From NCBI RefSeq assembly GCF_004770995.1, contig NZ_RQHW01000002.1, forward strand, positions 168,496-232,495: a DNA stretch of 64,000 nt. Direction: 5' to 3'. The translations under genes were made by a program, and so were the position numbers. This DNA is from Leptospira idonii. GTDB taxonomy: Bacteria; Spirochaetota; Leptospiria; Leptospirales; Leptospiraceae. Below are positions 8,440 through 18,241 of the stretch, in pieces (position 1 is the first letter of the stretch; each line of letters starts with the position of its first letter). Below the pieces are notes generated by a model that did not search any database, was not told the DNA's origin, and saw only the letters and a program-made list of their open reading frames with translations.

Positions 8440-10995
8440 ATGTTGGAATTCACAAAAAGAGCAAAACGAGTCATCAACGAAATCGCGCAGGACGAAGCTA
8501 AACGCTTAGGATCTGATTTTATCGGTCCCGAACACATACTACTCGGCCTATTGCGAGAAGAAGATTCGGTTGCAATAAAGATTCTTACGAATCTAAACAT
8601 CAATTTAAATGAACTTAGAAAGGAAGTGGAAAAGCGTACCAGAGAAAATTCTGGGGCATTACTACTGGATGTTTCTCAAGGCCAGGATAAATATCAAAAA
8701 ATGATCGAGGTTTCCAAAGAGGAAGCAAAACGATTAAAACATAATTATGTAGGCACGGAACACATCCTATTGGCTCTTCTCCGAGACAATAACAACATCG
8801 CAGGAGGATCTTTATCTTCCTTCAGCGTAAACTACAATGTAATTAAATCTGAAATTCTCAGACTTTTGGGAGCTCCTCCTGCCAGTGCAGTAGGAACCGG
8901 TTCCGGTGCCGGCCAAACACAGCAGCAAACTGCGCAGACAGCTCCTCGCCAAGAAAAGAGTAAAACTCCCATCTTGGATGAGTTCGCTCGTGACCTAACC
9001 CAATTGGCTCGTGAGAAAAAATTGGATCCTGTCATCGGTCGCTCCAAAGAAATCGAAAGAGTGATTCAAATTCTTTCCCGCAAAACAAAAAACAATCCTG
9101 TGTTAGTGGGAGAATCGGGTGTGGGTAAAACCGCAATCGTGGAAGGTTTGGCACAAGCGGTCGTGGACAAATTAGTCCCCGATCTTCTTTTCGAGAAACG
9201 AGTGTTATCTCTTGATCTGGCTAGCCTGATTGCAGGAACCAAATACAGAGGTGAGTTCGAAGAGCGATTGAAAAAGATCATGAAAGAGATCGTTTCTTCT
9301 CAAAACATCATCATCTTTATCGACGAGTTACATACTCTGATCGGTGCGGGAGCTGCGGAAGGTGCGGTGGATGCTGCGAACATTTTGAAACCTGCGTTAG
9401 CGCGCGGAGAACTGCAATGTATCGGTGCTACTACTAGCAACGAATACAGAAAGTACATCGAAAAAGACTCCGCTTTGGAAAGAAGATTCCAGATGGTAAA
9501 AGTCGCAGAACCTACGGTTGACGATGCAATCCTCATTCTGGACGGTTTGAAAAAAGCCTACGAAGCTCACCATAAGGTGCGTTATTCGAGCAAAGCTTTG
9601 GAGCAAGCGGTTAAGTTATCTCATAGATACATCAACGACCGTTTTTTACCGGACAAAGCGATCGATATCATCGATGAGGCGGGAGCGAAAGCTCGTCTTG
9701 CCAATTGCCAGAGACCGAACGAGATCAAAGAAATCGAAGAAGAAATCAAAACTCTTTCTTTGAAAAAAGAAGATCTGGTTCGAGGACAAGAATACGAAAA
9801 AGCAGCTGCAGTTCGCGACGAAGTGAACCGCAAAAAACAGGCTTTGGAAGATAAAACCAAACAATGGCAAGAAAGAATGGAAGGTTACGCAGTTTCCATC
9901 GAAGAAGAAGACATTCTATCTGTTGTTAGCTTGTGGACTGGAATTCCTTTGAAAAAAATGGAACAAACAGAAAATGCGAAACTTCTCAATCTGGAAACAG
10001 ACATTCGAGATAGAATCGTAGGCCAAGCGGATGCGGTCGAAAAAATCGCTCGTGCGGTAAGACGTTCCAGAACCGGACTCAAGAGTGAAAAGAGACCTAC
10101 TGGTTCCTTTATTTTTCTCGGACCGACAGGTGTCGGTAAGACGGAACTTGCGAAAGCTTTGGCGGTTCAATTGTTCGGATCGGAAGATTCCATGCTTAGA
10201 ATCGATATGTCCGAATATATGGAACCGCATGCGGTTTCCAGACTCATCGGAGCTCCTCCGGGATATGTAGGATACGATGACGGAGGACAACTTACCGAGT
10301 TCGTAAGACGCAGACCTTACAGCATCGTTCTTTTGGATGAGATCGAAAAGGCGCATCATGATCTTTTCAACATCTTACTTCAAATCATGGAAGAGGGAAA
10401 TCTGACGGATACCAAAGGAAGAAAGGTAAACTTCAGAGATACCATCATCATCATGACTTCCAATATCGCTGCGAAAGAAATTTCCAAAGGCGGACGATTG
10501 GGATTCGAAGACTTCCAAGAAGAAAGAGAAACCTATAAAGCGGAACAGGCTCGTGAGCAGTTGAAAAAACATTTCAACCCTGAGTTCCTCAACCGTGTGG
10601 ACGAAGTGGTTTATTTCTCACCTTTGAAAAAGGAAGAAATCGTTCAAATCGTAGACATCATGTTGAAAGACTTTAACAAACGTTTAACTGAGAAAAAAGT
10701 GACGGTGGAACTGACTCAATCTGCAAAAGAACATTTTGCTACGATCGGTTACGACCAAAACTACGGAGCGAGACCTCTCAGAAGAGTGTTCCAACGTGAA
10801 TTGGAAGATTATATGGCACTTCAATCTTTGAAGGGAGTGTATGATCAACCTACTAAGATCGACGTCGATTTCGTAGACAGCAAACTGGCTTTCAGCGAAA
10901 GTCCTTGGGCCGACTACAAAGAACCTGCGAAAAAGTCGAACGATGATTCCTCTTCTTCGGAAGAACAAAAGAACGACGATTTGGCTCTCGTATAG
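8440..10995 (+). CDS. clpC: ClpC-type AAA+ unfoldase
   Basis: An 851-residue HSP100 protein that unfolds substrates and feeds them to ClpP. Domains in order: a double Clp N domain (residues about 1-145; repeats [10 protein letters not shown] and [10 protein letters not shown]), a Gln/Thr-rich linker, the first AAA module (Walker A GESGVGKT at 224-231, Walker [11 protein letters not shown]), a middle coiled-coil with a UVR-like segment (about 430-465) as in ClpC, and the second AAA module (Walker A GPTGVGKT). The C-terminal tail is acidic and Ser-rich. The gene lies 62 bases after the McsA/McsB-like gene and ends in a strong terminator. The middle domain and neighbour argue for ClpC rather than ClpA or ClpB. 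Confidence 0.95.
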   Translation: MLEFTKRAKRVINEIAQDEAKRLGSDFIGPEHILLGLLREEDSVAIKILTNLNINLNELRKEVEKRTRENSGALLLDVSQGQDKYQKMIEVSKEEAKRLKHNYVGTEHILLALLRDNNNIAGGSLSSFSVNYNVIKSEILRLLGAPPASAVGTGSGAGQTQQQTAQTAPRQEKSKTPILDEFARDLTQLAREKKLDPVIGRSKEIERVIQILSRKTKNNPVLVGESGVGKTAIVEGLAQAVVDKLVPDLLFEKRVLSLDLASLIAGTKYRGEFEERLKKIMKEIVSSQNIIIFIDELHTLIGAGAAEGAVDAANILKPALARGELQCIGATTSNEYRKYIEKDSALERRFQMVKVAEPTVDDAILILDGLKKAYEAHHKVRYSSKALEQAVKLSHRYINDRFLPDKAIDIIDEAGAKARLANCQRPNEIKEIEEEIKTLSLKKEDLVRGQEYEKAAAVRDEVNRKKQALEDKTKQWQERMEGYAVSIEEEDILSVVSLWTGIPLKKMEQTENAKLLNLETDIRDRIVGQADAVEKIARAVRRSRTGLKSEKRPTGSFIFLGPTGVGKTELAKALAVQLFGSEDSMLRIDMSEYMEPHAVSRLIGAPPGYVGYDDGGQLTEFVRRRPYSIVLLDEIEKAHHDLFNILLQIMEEGNLTDTKGRKVNFRDTIIIMTSNIAAKEISKGGRLGFEDFQEERETYKAEQAREQLKKHFNPEFLNRVDEVVYFSPLKKEEIVQIVDIMLKDFNKRLTEKKVTVELTQSAKEHFATIGYDQNYGARPLRRVFQRELEDYMALQSLKGVYDQPTKIDVDFVDSKLAFSESPWADYKEPAKKSNDDSSSSEEQKNDDLALV

Positions 10996-11006
10996 AGAGC
11001 CTTTTT
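10983..11006 (+). terminator. Intrinsic terminator overlapping the clpC stop
   Basis: GGCTCTC (10983-10989) pairs with GAGAGCC (10995-11001) and is followed by TTTTT. The stop codon of clpC lies in the loop. A classical rho-independent terminator, although the next gene begins only 14 bases later. Confidence 0.85.
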
Positions 11007-11019
11007 AGGTTCGGGTAAA

Positions 11020-11454
11020 ATGGCGATTCTGATCCCTCTCGTCTTCCTGTTTTCCTACTTTTTCATTCGAAAGGTATGGTTTCAGTTGAGAAAGATCAGA
11101 ACCGTCGGCACCATAGAAAGAATCCAGATGGGAATCATCCTTCCCAATCTGGTCCTTCCCGAAGTCAAAGTTCATTATAAATACTACTTCCAATCCGGTC
11201 TCTATTTCGGAACCGGTTATTTGAATGTTTCCGATTTCCTCCCTGGCCAGGAATTCCATCTGCATTTGAGCCCTGGGGAAATTCCCACCCTTTATGCGGG
11301 AGACCAGGAAATCATTACCGAAGAGCATATCGAACATTACTTGCTTTCCCATGCGGCTAGCGTTTTCCTATACATAGACCCCATTGAGCCCTACCATTCC
11401 AGGATTGATCAGGTCAATTTGAATTCCATTAGCGTTCCTTCGGACTTGATATGA
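11020..11454 (+). CDS. Hypothetical membrane-anchored protein
   Basis: A 144-residue protein with one N-terminal hydrophobic segment (ILIPLVFLFSYFFI) and a soluble, mostly beta remainder containing GTIERI, VKVHYKYYF and LNVSDFLPGQEF. The layout resembles small DUF3592-like membrane proteins, but the match is too weak to name. Its start is just after the clpC terminator, so it likely has its own promoter inside clpC or depends on read-through. Its stop overlaps the ATG of the following TPR gene by 4 bases. Confidence 0.65.
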   Translation: MAILIPLVFLFSYFFIRKVWFQLRKIRTVGTIERIQMGIILPNLVLPEVKVHYKYYFQSGLYFGTGYLNVSDFLPGQEFHLHLSPGEIPTLYAGDQEIITEEHIEHYLLSHAASVFLYIDPIEPYHSRIDQVNLNSISVPSDLI

Positions 11455-12236
11455 AATATTATTTATTCTTAGCCGTATTGTATTTCGTTACCGGCAGTGT
11501 ATTCTCCCAAGAATCCAAAACACCCGTCGTGGGTTCCTCCTACTTTCAGGCGGTGGAAGAATACAAACTCAAAAATTATGCGAAGTCTATCGAACTTTTG
11601 AGATCCTTACTCTCCGAAGGTAAAGCAACTTATGAAAGTTATGCGCTATTGGCATATAACTACGATAAACTGAACGACTTCGAAAACGCATATTCTTCCA
11701 TTCAGGAAGCCAGAAAAAGAAAACCGGAAGATGAAAATCTTGCCAGTTCCGCTTTGGGAATCCTCGCTCATTTCAAAAAATGGAAAGCAGTGATCGAACT
11801 TGCGGAAAAGTTCGTACCAATGTATCCTACGAACGCAGAAATCCGTTATTTTTATTCTTTAGCTCTTTCTCATAAGGGAGCGGGCAAGGTTGCTCTTTCT
11901 CAAATCGAAAAAGCGAAGGCAAACAATCCCAACGATGTTCGTTTTCTAGAGTTAGAAGGCAAAATTTACTACTCCTTAAAGAACTATGAAAAGGCGGACA
12001 TGAGTCTTAGATGGGCTTCTTCCTTGAATGAAAAATCAGCATCCATCTGGAACAATTTAGCTCTCGTACAAGAAGCTCTTTATCATCAAAATAAAAAATT
12101 GGGCAAAAAGAAGGATGCTCTCGGTTATTTGGAAGAAGCCAAACTCTGCATTCAAAGAGCGGAGAGCATGGATTCCGACCAAACTTCGATTAAGGAAAAC
12201 GTCAAAAGGATCCAATCGATCGTTCCCGCATCGTGA
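11451..12236 (+). CDS. Exported TPR-repeat protein
   Basis: A 261-residue protein with a signal peptide ([20 protein letters not shown], cut probably after Ser19) and TPR-like helix pairs along the whole mature part: [37 protein letters not shown], and [22 protein letters not shown] arrays are protein-interaction scaffolds, and in the periplasm they often serve envelope assembly. It overlaps both neighbours by 4 bases and is co-transcribed with mtaB. No partner can be named. Confidence 0.8.
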   Translation: MKYYLFLAVLYFVTGSVFSQESKTPVVGSSYFQAVEEYKLKNYAKSIELLRSLLSEGKATYESYALLAYNYDKLNDFENAYSSIQEARKRKPEDENLASSALGILAHFKKWKAVIELAEKFVPMYPTNAEIRYFYSLALSHKGAGKVALSQIEKAKANNPNDVRFLELEGKIYYSLKNYEKADMSLRWASSLNEKSASIWNNLALVQEALYHQNKKLGKKKDALGYLEEAKLCIQRAESMDSDQTSIKENVKRIQSIVPAS

Positions 12237-13522
12237 AAATCAAGTTCCATACCTTGGGCTGCCGTCTTAATTTTTTCGAGACGGACGGTCTTTATTCCGT
12301 TCTGAAAGACAAAGGGTTTTCTTTGGCAGATACGAACGAATCCGCCAATTACATCGTAGTCAACACTTGTACTGTTACGAACAAAGCGGATGTAAAAAAC
12401 AGAAATATCATACGCAATGCAATTCGCTCCAATCCGGGAGCTAAAGTCTATGTAACCGGATGTTATGCGGAGACGGATAAACAAATCATCCAAGCAATAC
12501 CTGGTGTAACAGGTGTTTATGGGAATACGGAAAAAAGTTCTCTTCCTTATAAAATATTGGAAGATTGGGAAGGAAGACCGTCCGAGCCTACGGGAACTTT
12601 GGATCGATTTTCTTATTCCGATGTTCTTCCTGAAGGGCACACTCGTGCTTATTTAAAAATCCAAGACGGATGCAATCGAAAATGTTCCTACTGTAAAATT
12701 CCGTCCGCACGAGGATTGGGGGTCAGCCGCAATTATTCCGATGTTTTGGACCAAGTTCGTTTTCTGCAAGATCATGGAATCGGGGAAATTCAATTAACCG
12801 GTGTTAATTTGGGATGGTATCGACTTGAAAACGGAGAAAAAGGTTTTTTAAATCTTCTGGAAGACATTCTTAAAATTTTGGAATATTCCAGGCTTCGTAT
12901 TTCTTCCATTGAACCGCCGGATGTGGGGCCTGGTCTTTTGGATCTGATGACTCATCCTAGATTCACTAAATTCATCCATATCCCTCTGCAAAGCGGGAGC
13001 AGGGAAGTTTTAAAGGCGATGAGAAGGACCTATCATCCTGATTCTTTCCGTTTGAGAGTGGCAAAAGCTCATGAAATGTTGCCTGGTCTTTTTTTAGGAA
13101 CGGATGTCATTACAGGTTTTCCGAACGAAACGGAAAAGGAATTCCAGGAATCCAAAGATTTGTTAGTCGAGTTAGGATTCGCAAAGATCCATGCGTTTCC
13201 TTATTCAGTAAGAAAAGGAACGTTTGCGGAAACGTTAGGCGATCCCATCCCCGGTGACGAAAAGAAAAGAAGGGTTCTCGATCTTATGGATCTTAGCTCC
13301 CGCTTGAATGAAACCTATGCAAAAACGCAGATGGGGACGGTTCAGGAAGCCATTTTAGAGAACGACGGCAAACTGGTGACCGGAAATTATTTAAAAGGCA
13401 AACTGGCAGATTCCGATAACTATCGTTATTTGACTACCGGGCAGTTTTTGGATGTGGTTGTTTCCGATTATCAAAGGATTCCCGGAAAAGAAGGTGAAGT
13501 TACCTTTCAACTCACCAGATAA
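12233..13522 (+). CDS. mtaB: tRNA methylthiotransferase, MtaB type
   Basis: A 429-residue radical SAM enzyme of the MiaB family, beginning at GTG. The N-terminal UPF0004 domain has its three cluster cysteines (in [15 protein letters not shown] and TGCYAE), the radical SAM motif is [11 protein letters not shown] (CxxxCxxC), and a TRAM-like domain closes the protein. The subfamily hallmarks LGCRLN and [10 protein letters not shown] point to MtaB, which adds a methylthio group to N6-threonylcarbamoyladenosine at tRNA position 37, rather than to MiaB or RimO. It is cytoplasmic and needs two 4Fe-4S clusters. Confidence 0.9.
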   Translation: MKIKFHTLGCRLNFFETDGLYSVLKDKGFSLADTNESANYIVVNTCTVTNKADVKNRNIIRNAIRSNPGAKVYVTGCYAETDKQIIQAIPGVTGVYGNTEKSSLPYKILEDWEGRPSEPTGTLDRFSYSDVLPEGHTRAYLKIQDGCNRKCSYCKIPSARGLGVSRNYSDVLDQVRFLQDHGIGEIQLTGVNLGWYRLENGEKGFLNLLEDILKILEYSRLRISSIEPPDVGPGLLDLMTHPRFTKFIHIPLQSGSREVLKAMRRTYHPDSFRLRVAKAHEMLPGLFLGTDVITGFPNETEKEFQESKDLLVELGFAKIHAFPYSVRKGTFAETLGDPIPGDEKKRRVLDLMDLSSRLNETYAKTQMGTVQEAILENDGKLVTGNYLKGKLADSDNYRYLTTGQFLDVVVSDYQRIPGKEGEVTFQLTR

Positions 13523-13558
13523 ACGCTTTCAGGTTCCCGGAAATAAACTCAGTCGAAC

Positions 13559-14857
13559 TCAAGAATTTGTAATCCAAACAGTCCATTCTCCTTTTTTCTC
13601 CAAAGCTTTTGTCCATCCTGCTCCGGGGCCTTCGAAAGAGGAATCAATAGACACGGCAAGCGAAGGGTTTCCTTGTTCGTTGGAAACGATCCCCGCAAAA
13701 CCTCCGTAGTTTGAAGATAAATCCTCCCATTCCGAGCCTGCCGTAATCCCTGCTTTCTTCCGTAAGAGAGCCAAGTCTTCGATTTCAGTGAGTCCCCAGT
13801 CGAAGTAATCCGGCCAGTAGATACAAGGTGTTCCTGGAGTCGTTAATACGAAACAATATGCTTTGGACTTGAAATGAGAAGGGCATTCCCAAACCTTTTG
13901 TCCCCATCCGTTGGAAGGAGAATAAGGAGATGCTCCCGTATCATGATTGTCAACGAGTGTGACAGCCAATTCTCTTTCTTTGCGATTCGGGCTTAAGTTC
14001 AATCCGTACTTTAAATTTGTGCTGTTTGCCGAATTGATTTCCTTTTTCAAGATCATATCGAATACGGCGCAGCCGGACTCTTCCGCCCAACCTAAAATAC
14101 GAGATCTTTCATTGTTTCCGTACCTTTGAAACATAGGATCGTCCTTGATCGAGGCTGCTTGCCAATATTCTCCTACGGAGAAATATTCGATCGCAGTCGT
14201 ATCTTTGATCAGATTCATCACATCCTTAGGATGGTATCCCCAGACAAAGTCCCAGCGCCATCCGTCTACACCGCAGTCGTTTGTAAGTTCGTTTAATGCC
14301 TGTTTGAATCTTGAATATACTTCCGGTCTGTCTAATTTCAAATCGCAGCTTCCGTCGAAAAAAGCTCCTCCCGTATCGGAGCCGCTGACTCTCCAAGCAG
14401 GTCCCGGATAAGTCCATACATCGTTTTTCATTCTGAACCTATCTCTGTGGTTGAGTACGATATCGACGATCGCCTTCAGTCCTAAAGAGTGGAGTTTTCG
14501 TATAAGGGAAGTTAACTCTTCTTTCGTTCCGTATCTGGAATTCAGATCGAAATCCCTCCAAAAATAACCTTCTCCTCCTCCGTGTTTTCCGTTTCCTTCC
14601 CATTCCGAATCGTCAATCCAAGGAGGAGGCAGATACAGGATCGTAAATCCTGATTTTGCGATTTCTTCCGACCTATCGTGGAGGATTTGATACCAGGATT
14701 TAGGACTTTGATGTAACGTACCGGTTCCTCTTGTTTTTACCAGATTCCAGTGAAACGCTTGTAAGATGATATCTTTGCCGTTGCCTCTTGTGATTTGCGG
14801 ATTTGTGTTCATTCTGTTTACCAGAATCATGGGGACTCTTTTCGAAAAACGAGTCAT
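13559..14857 (-). CDS. Alpha-amylase, GH13 family
   Basis: A 432-residue protein with the GH13 conserved regions in order: DIVLNHR (region I), GWRWDFVWG with the nucleophile Asp (II), YFSVGEYW with the acid/base Glu (III), and LVDNHDTG (IV). It cleaves alpha-1,4 glucan linkages. No signal peptide is visible, so it probably acts on internal glucans or maltodextrins in the cytoplasm. The first ATG gives a short basic extension; later ATGs at codons 11 and 16 are possible starts. It is transcribed away from metZ. Confidence 0.88.
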   Translation of the reverse strand: MTRFSKRVPMILVNRMNTNPQITRGNGKDIILQAFHWNLVKTRGTGTLHQSPKSWYQILHDRSEEIAKSGFTILYLPPPWIDDSEWEGNGKHGGGEGYFWRDFDLNSRYGTKEELTSLIRKLHSLGLKAIVDIVLNHRDRFRMKNDVWTYPGPAWRVSGSDTGGAFFDGSCDLKLDRPEVYSRFKQALNELTNDCGVDGWRWDFVWGYHPKDVMNLIKDTTAIEYFSVGEYWQAASIKDDPMFQRYGNNERSRILGWAEESGCAVFDMILKKEINSANSTNLKYGLNLSPNRKERELAVTLVDNHDTGASPYSPSNGWGQKVWECPSHFKSKAYCFVLTTPGTPCIYWPDYFDWGLTEIEDLALLRKKAGITAGSEWEDLSSNYGGFAGIVSNEQGNPSLAVSIDSSFEGPGAGWTKALEKKGEWTVWITNS

Positions 14858-14871
14858 TTTTTTCTAAAATA

Positions 14872-14907
14872 TCTGTTATATTGATCTAAATCCGATGGGA
14901 TAACAGA
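14872..14907. promoter_or_regulatory. Inverted repeat upstream of metZ
   Basis: TCTGTTAT at 14872-14879 and ATAACAGA at 14900-14907 form perfect 8-base inverted arms separated by 20 bases, in the 106-base gap between the divergent amylase and metZ genes. It could be an operator or a leader hairpin. It does not match the core of any SAM or SAH riboswitch I know. Confidence 0.4.
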
Positions 14908-14963
14908 AGTATTCTAAAAAAATAGGTGAGCGCATTCGTCGTTTTTACAGCTTTGTAGTAACT

Positions 14964-16136
14964 ATGTTCGAAAATTTTGAATCCGATGCAGTCCGCATCC
15001 AAACCGAAAGAACTTCCCAAAGGGAACACTCAACCCCTCTTTTTTTAACATCGAGCTTTATCTTCGATGATTCCGAACAAGCGAGAGCTTTGTTTGCAGA
15101 TGAAATCCAAGGAAATATTTATACACGGTTCTCCAATCCGAATAACAACGAGTTAATCGAGAAACTTTGCCGTTTGGAAAAAACGGAAGACGGCCTTGCA
15201 ACTGCTTCCGGTATGGCTGCCGTTTTTATTTCCATGTTTTCCCTTTTGAAATCAGGAGATCACGTTCTTGCTTCCCGTTCCGTTTTCGGCTCGACACATC
15301 AGGTTTTAACTCAAATTTTTCCTAGATTTAACATCGATTATTCGTATGCCGATGTAGGTAAAATCAACGAATGGGAAGAGGGGGTAAAGCCGAACACGAA
15401 AATCGTGTTTATAGAAACTCCTTCTAATCCTGCATTGGATATCATCGATTTGGAATGGATTTCCGCATTCTGCAAAAAAAGAAATTTGATTCTGATCGTT
15501 GACAATTGTTTTTGCACTCCTTACATCCAAAGACCTGCGGAATGGGGCGCTGATTTAGTGGTTCACTCAGGGACTAAGTTTTTGGACGGACAAGGAAGAG
15601 TGATTGCAGGAGCCGTGCTTGGCAGAAAAGATTTGATGAAAGAAATTCGATTCATCGCTCGCGCAACAGGACCTTCTCTTTCTCCTATGAACTCTTGGAT
15701 TATTTCCAAAAGTTTGGAAACATTGGCCATTCGTATGGAAAAACATTCCGAAAACGCAACGAAGCTGGCTGAATTTTTGGAAACACATTCGGAAGTTGAC
15801 TTTGTGAAATACCCTTTCCTCAAGTCGCATCCTCAAATGGCTTTGGCAAAAAAGCAAATGAAGTTAGGTGGCGGAGTCGTTACTTTTTCTGTCAAAGGCG
15901 GTTTGGAAAGAGGAAGAAGATTTTTGGACGCTTTGAAATGGTTCTCACTCACTGCGAACTTGGGTGATTCCAGAACGACTGCGACTCATCCCGCATCGAC
16001 CACACATTCCAAACTGAAAGAAGAAGAACGATTGGCCGTGGGAATCTCTCCCGGTTTGATCCGAATTTCAGTAGGGTTGGAACATATCGATGATATCATC
16101 GAGGAAGTGAACCAGGCGCTCTCTGCTTCGAAGTAA
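14964..16136 (+). CDS. metZ: O-succinyl/O-acetylhomoserine sulfhydrylase
   Basis: A 390-residue PLP enzyme of the Cys/Met metabolism family. Motifs: YTRFSNPNNNELIEKL, the ATASGMAAV stretch, IETPSNP, VDNCFCTPY, and VVHSGTKFLDGQGRV, in which Lys carries PLP. It makes homocysteine from an activated homoserine and sulfide (direct sulfhydrylation). MetZ-like enzymes use O-succinylhomoserine, and MetY-like ones use O-acetylhomoserine; length and the SGTKFLDGQGR pattern favour MetZ. The 3' end overlaps the convergent cytochrome gene by 41 bases. The need for sulfide fits the sulfur genes nearby. Confidence 0.87.
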   Translation: MFENFESDAVRIQTERTSQREHSTPLFLTSSFIFDDSEQARALFADEIQGNIYTRFSNPNNNELIEKLCRLEKTEDGLATASGMAAVFISMFSLLKSGDHVLASRSVFGSTHQVLTQIFPRFNIDYSYADVGKINEWEEGVKPNTKIVFIETPSNPALDIIDLEWISAFCKKRNLILIVDNCFCTPYIQRPAEWGADLVVHSGTKFLDGQGRVIAGAVLGRKDLMKEIRFIARATGPSLSPMNSWIISKSLETLAIRMEKHSENATKLAEFLETHSEVDFVKYPFLKSHPQMALAKKQMKLGGGVVTFSVKGGLERGRRFLDALKWFSLTANLGDSRTTATHPASTTHSKLKEEERLAVGISPGLIRISVGLEHIDDIIEEVNQALSASK

Positions 16137-17304
16137 ATAAACGATAATACGATCGTTCTTTTTCGGCTAATGCCTGTTTTAGAATGGGAATGGACTTCTC
16201 CGATAATTTCAGAGAAGTTCTGTTCTCTAGGTTGTGTCGAAACATTCTGACATACATCTCTCCTGGATCCACATCCACTTCCATACGAACCCAAACATCT
16301 TTATCGATATCTTTTTTCTCGATTCTTTCCTCCATCGAGAATGTTTCTCCTGGAGAAAGCCTATTGTCATAAATTTCTTTCTCTAAAAATATATCCACGA
16401 ATCTGCCGATGACTTCTTCCCTAAGAAGCATTTCTTTTCGGTTTCCGTTTTCCAAAACGAATCGTACATAAACCTTAGGCACCGCATAACTAGGAAATTT
16501 GTGACCTATCTTTTCGGAGGTGAATGACCCTCGTATCAATATGTAGTTTCCTTCTTCTTTAACTTGAAAGGAAAAGGACAAACCTTGTTTCACCATTTCC
16601 AAATCATGAATCCCTTTCCATTCGTGTTTTCTATCCGGCATATGACAGTTCTGGCATTGGATTCCTTGTTTTGCGAAATCGGATTCTTTCCATTCGGAAT
16701 AGGTTTCCATCATTCTTTTGCCGTTTATCTTTTTACCCGATTCGGAACTTTCATGGCAGTTCTTACAAAATAAGGAGGATTCGAATTCTAGTGCCGTGGT
16801 ATATCCTCCATGCGGTAAATTTTTTTCCGTACCGATTGTACCGTTTAAAGAAGGGGGGCCGAAACGTTGTTGGTTTCTCACGTGGCAGGAGGCACAGATG
16901 AGACCATGACTTCCTTGAGGCAGATAAGAATTCCATTCCTCTGGATATGTGTGTTTCCATCCTTCCTCTATGGAAAGATATTGTTTTGTTTCTGCCAAAG
17001 GGGAGTGGCATCGAAAACATTTTTGGGATTCTTCGTGTCCCAGCCCGGGGAGTTGCCATAAGACTCCGGGAGAAATGGTTTGGGAATGAAGGCTATTTTG
17101 CCAGGCTTCGAATTGGGGTTTGTGGCAGGTACCACAGGATTGAGGCTCCAAACTCTTTTCCAATTGGGAAAAATGACTAGGAGGAGGGCCTTGTTCTCCC
17201 ATCGGTTCCTTCCAATGGGAATTCAGAAAAGAATTCTCTTCGCATCCTTGCAAAACAAAGAAGAGGATTCCGACCAAGAGGGCTTTCAATTTCTGAACCT
17301 GCAT
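16096..17304 (-). CDS. Pentaheme cytochrome c lipoprotein
   Basis: A 402-residue exported protein. A hydrophobic N-terminus ends in VLQGCEEN, a good lipobox. Five CxxCH heme-binding motifs are visible: CGTCH, CFRCH, CASCH, CKNCH and CQNCH. The pattern CGTCHKPQFEAWQNSLHS is typical of the cytochrome c554 group. After the hemes comes a beta-rich domain (about residues 235-360). It should transfer electrons at the outer face of a membrane. It is a paralog of the pentaheme protein at 31383-32720. The gene overlaps metZ tail to tail and diverges from metQ. Confidence 0.88.
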   Translation of the reverse strand: MQVQKLKALLVGILFFVLQGCEENSFLNSHWKEPMGEQGPPPSHFSQLEKSLEPQSCGTCHKPQFEAWQNSLHSQTISPGVLWQLPGLGHEESQKCFRCHSPLAETKQYLSIEEGWKHTYPEEWNSYLPQGSHGLICASCHVRNQQRFGPPSLNGTIGTEKNLPHGGYTTALEFESSLFCKNCHESSESGKKINGKRMMETYSEWKESDFAKQGIQCQNCHMPDRKHEWKGIHDLEMVKQGLSFSFQVKEEGNYILIRGSFTSEKIGHKFPSYAVPKVYVRFVLENGNRKEMLLREEVIGRFVDIFLEKEIYDNRLSPGETFSMEERIEKKDIDKDVWVRMEVDVDPGEMYVRMFRHNLENRTSLKLSEKSIPILKQALAEKERSYYRLFTSKQRAPGSLPR

Positions 17305-17313
17305 TCGTGATAT

Positions 17314-17328
17314 AAGATACTTTATCTT
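17314..17328. promoter_or_regulatory. Small palindrome between cytochrome and metQ
   Basis: AAGATA-CTT-TATCTT lies 10 bases upstream of the cytochrome start codon in the 97-base divergent region shared with metQ. It is a candidate operator only; the surrounding DNA is AT-rich and holds promoters for both directions that cannot be placed exactly. Confidence 0.3.
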
Positions 17329-17401
17329 TTAAACTGTATATTTTTCTGCTATCTAAAAAACGATATTCTTTAGACTTGCAATAGAAAAAGGACATACGCA
17401 G

Positions 17402-18232
17402 ATGAAACCATCCAGAATTTTTTCTCTCACACTTCTATTCCTTCTCTTCGCTTTGGCCTCCGTCTTTTGCGGCGGAAAAACCTCTCCTCTTCCTGGGGAT
17501 CGAAAGAATTTAAAGATCGGAATTTGTCCGGGTCCATACGGGGATATGATCCAAAAAGCGATTCTTCCTTCTTTATCTAAGAAGGGTTATACGGTTGAGA
17601 TCGTTACTTTCAGCGATTATATTCAGCCGAATCTTGCGCTTTCGAATCGAGACATCGATGCGAATCTTTTTCAACATGTTCCTTATCTTGTGAAGTTTTC
17701 CAAAGATAAAGGATTGAAGTTAAACGTTGTGATCAATATTCCCACGGCTCCTATGACTGTTTTCGGAGGCAAAACGAAAGATCCGAAGGATTTGCCGAAT
17801 AACGCATCTATTGCGCTTCCGAATGATCCTACGAATCAAATTAGAGCTCTCAAATTATTTCAAGAACTCGGGTTTATCAAAGTCAATCCGAATGCGGATG
17901 CAACGAAAACCACTTTGAAGGATATCGTGGAAAACAAAAAGAACATTCAGTTTCTTCCTTTGGAAGCGGCTCAACTCCCTCGGTCTTTGGAAAGTACGAA
18001 CTTTACGGCAATTAACGGAAATTTTGCGCTTTCTGCAGGATTAAAACTTACTGATGCGGTTAAATTGGAAACCCTTGCGGAAGAACATAAAAACGTGATC
18101 GTTGTCAGAGAGGAAGATAAAGACGCCGAATTTGCAAAGGATATCGAAGCAGCCGTACGTTCTAAAGAGTTTGCGGAAACGATCAATCGTGATTTTCAGG
18201 GATTTCAAAAGCCGGATTGGCTCGAAAAATAG
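17402..18232 (+). CDS. metQ: Methionine ABC transporter substrate-binding lipoprotein
   Basis: A 276-residue NlpA/MetQ-family lipoprotein. The signal sequence ends in ASVFCGGK with the lipobox Cys at about residue 23. The mature part starts with LKIGICPGPYGDMIQ and has the FSDYIQPNLALSNRDIDANLFQHVPYL pattern that lines the ligand site of MetQ. It binds methionine outside the inner membrane and hands it to MetN-MetI. The start ATG follows an AAAGGACAT ribosome site, and metN begins 9 bases after its stop. Confidence 0.92.
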   Translation: MKPSRIFSLTLLFLLFALASVFCGGKTSPLPGDRKNLKIGICPGPYGDMIQKAILPSLSKKGYTVEIVTFSDYIQPNLALSNRDIDANLFQHVPYLVKFSKDKGLKLNVVINIPTAPMTVFGGKTKDPKDLPNNASIALPNDPTNQIRALKLFQELGFIKVNPNADATKTTLKDIVENKKNIQFLPLEAAQLPRSLESTNFTAINGNFALSAGLKLTDAVKLETLAEEHKNVIVVREEDKDAEFAKDIEAAVRSKEFAETINRDFQGFQKPDWLEK

Positions 18233-18241
18233 GGCTTCCGC

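Noticed and set aside
14858..14963. SAM or SAH riboswitch before metZ
   Set aside because: The 106-base gap has only a simple inverted repeat and none of the conserved cores I could recognise.
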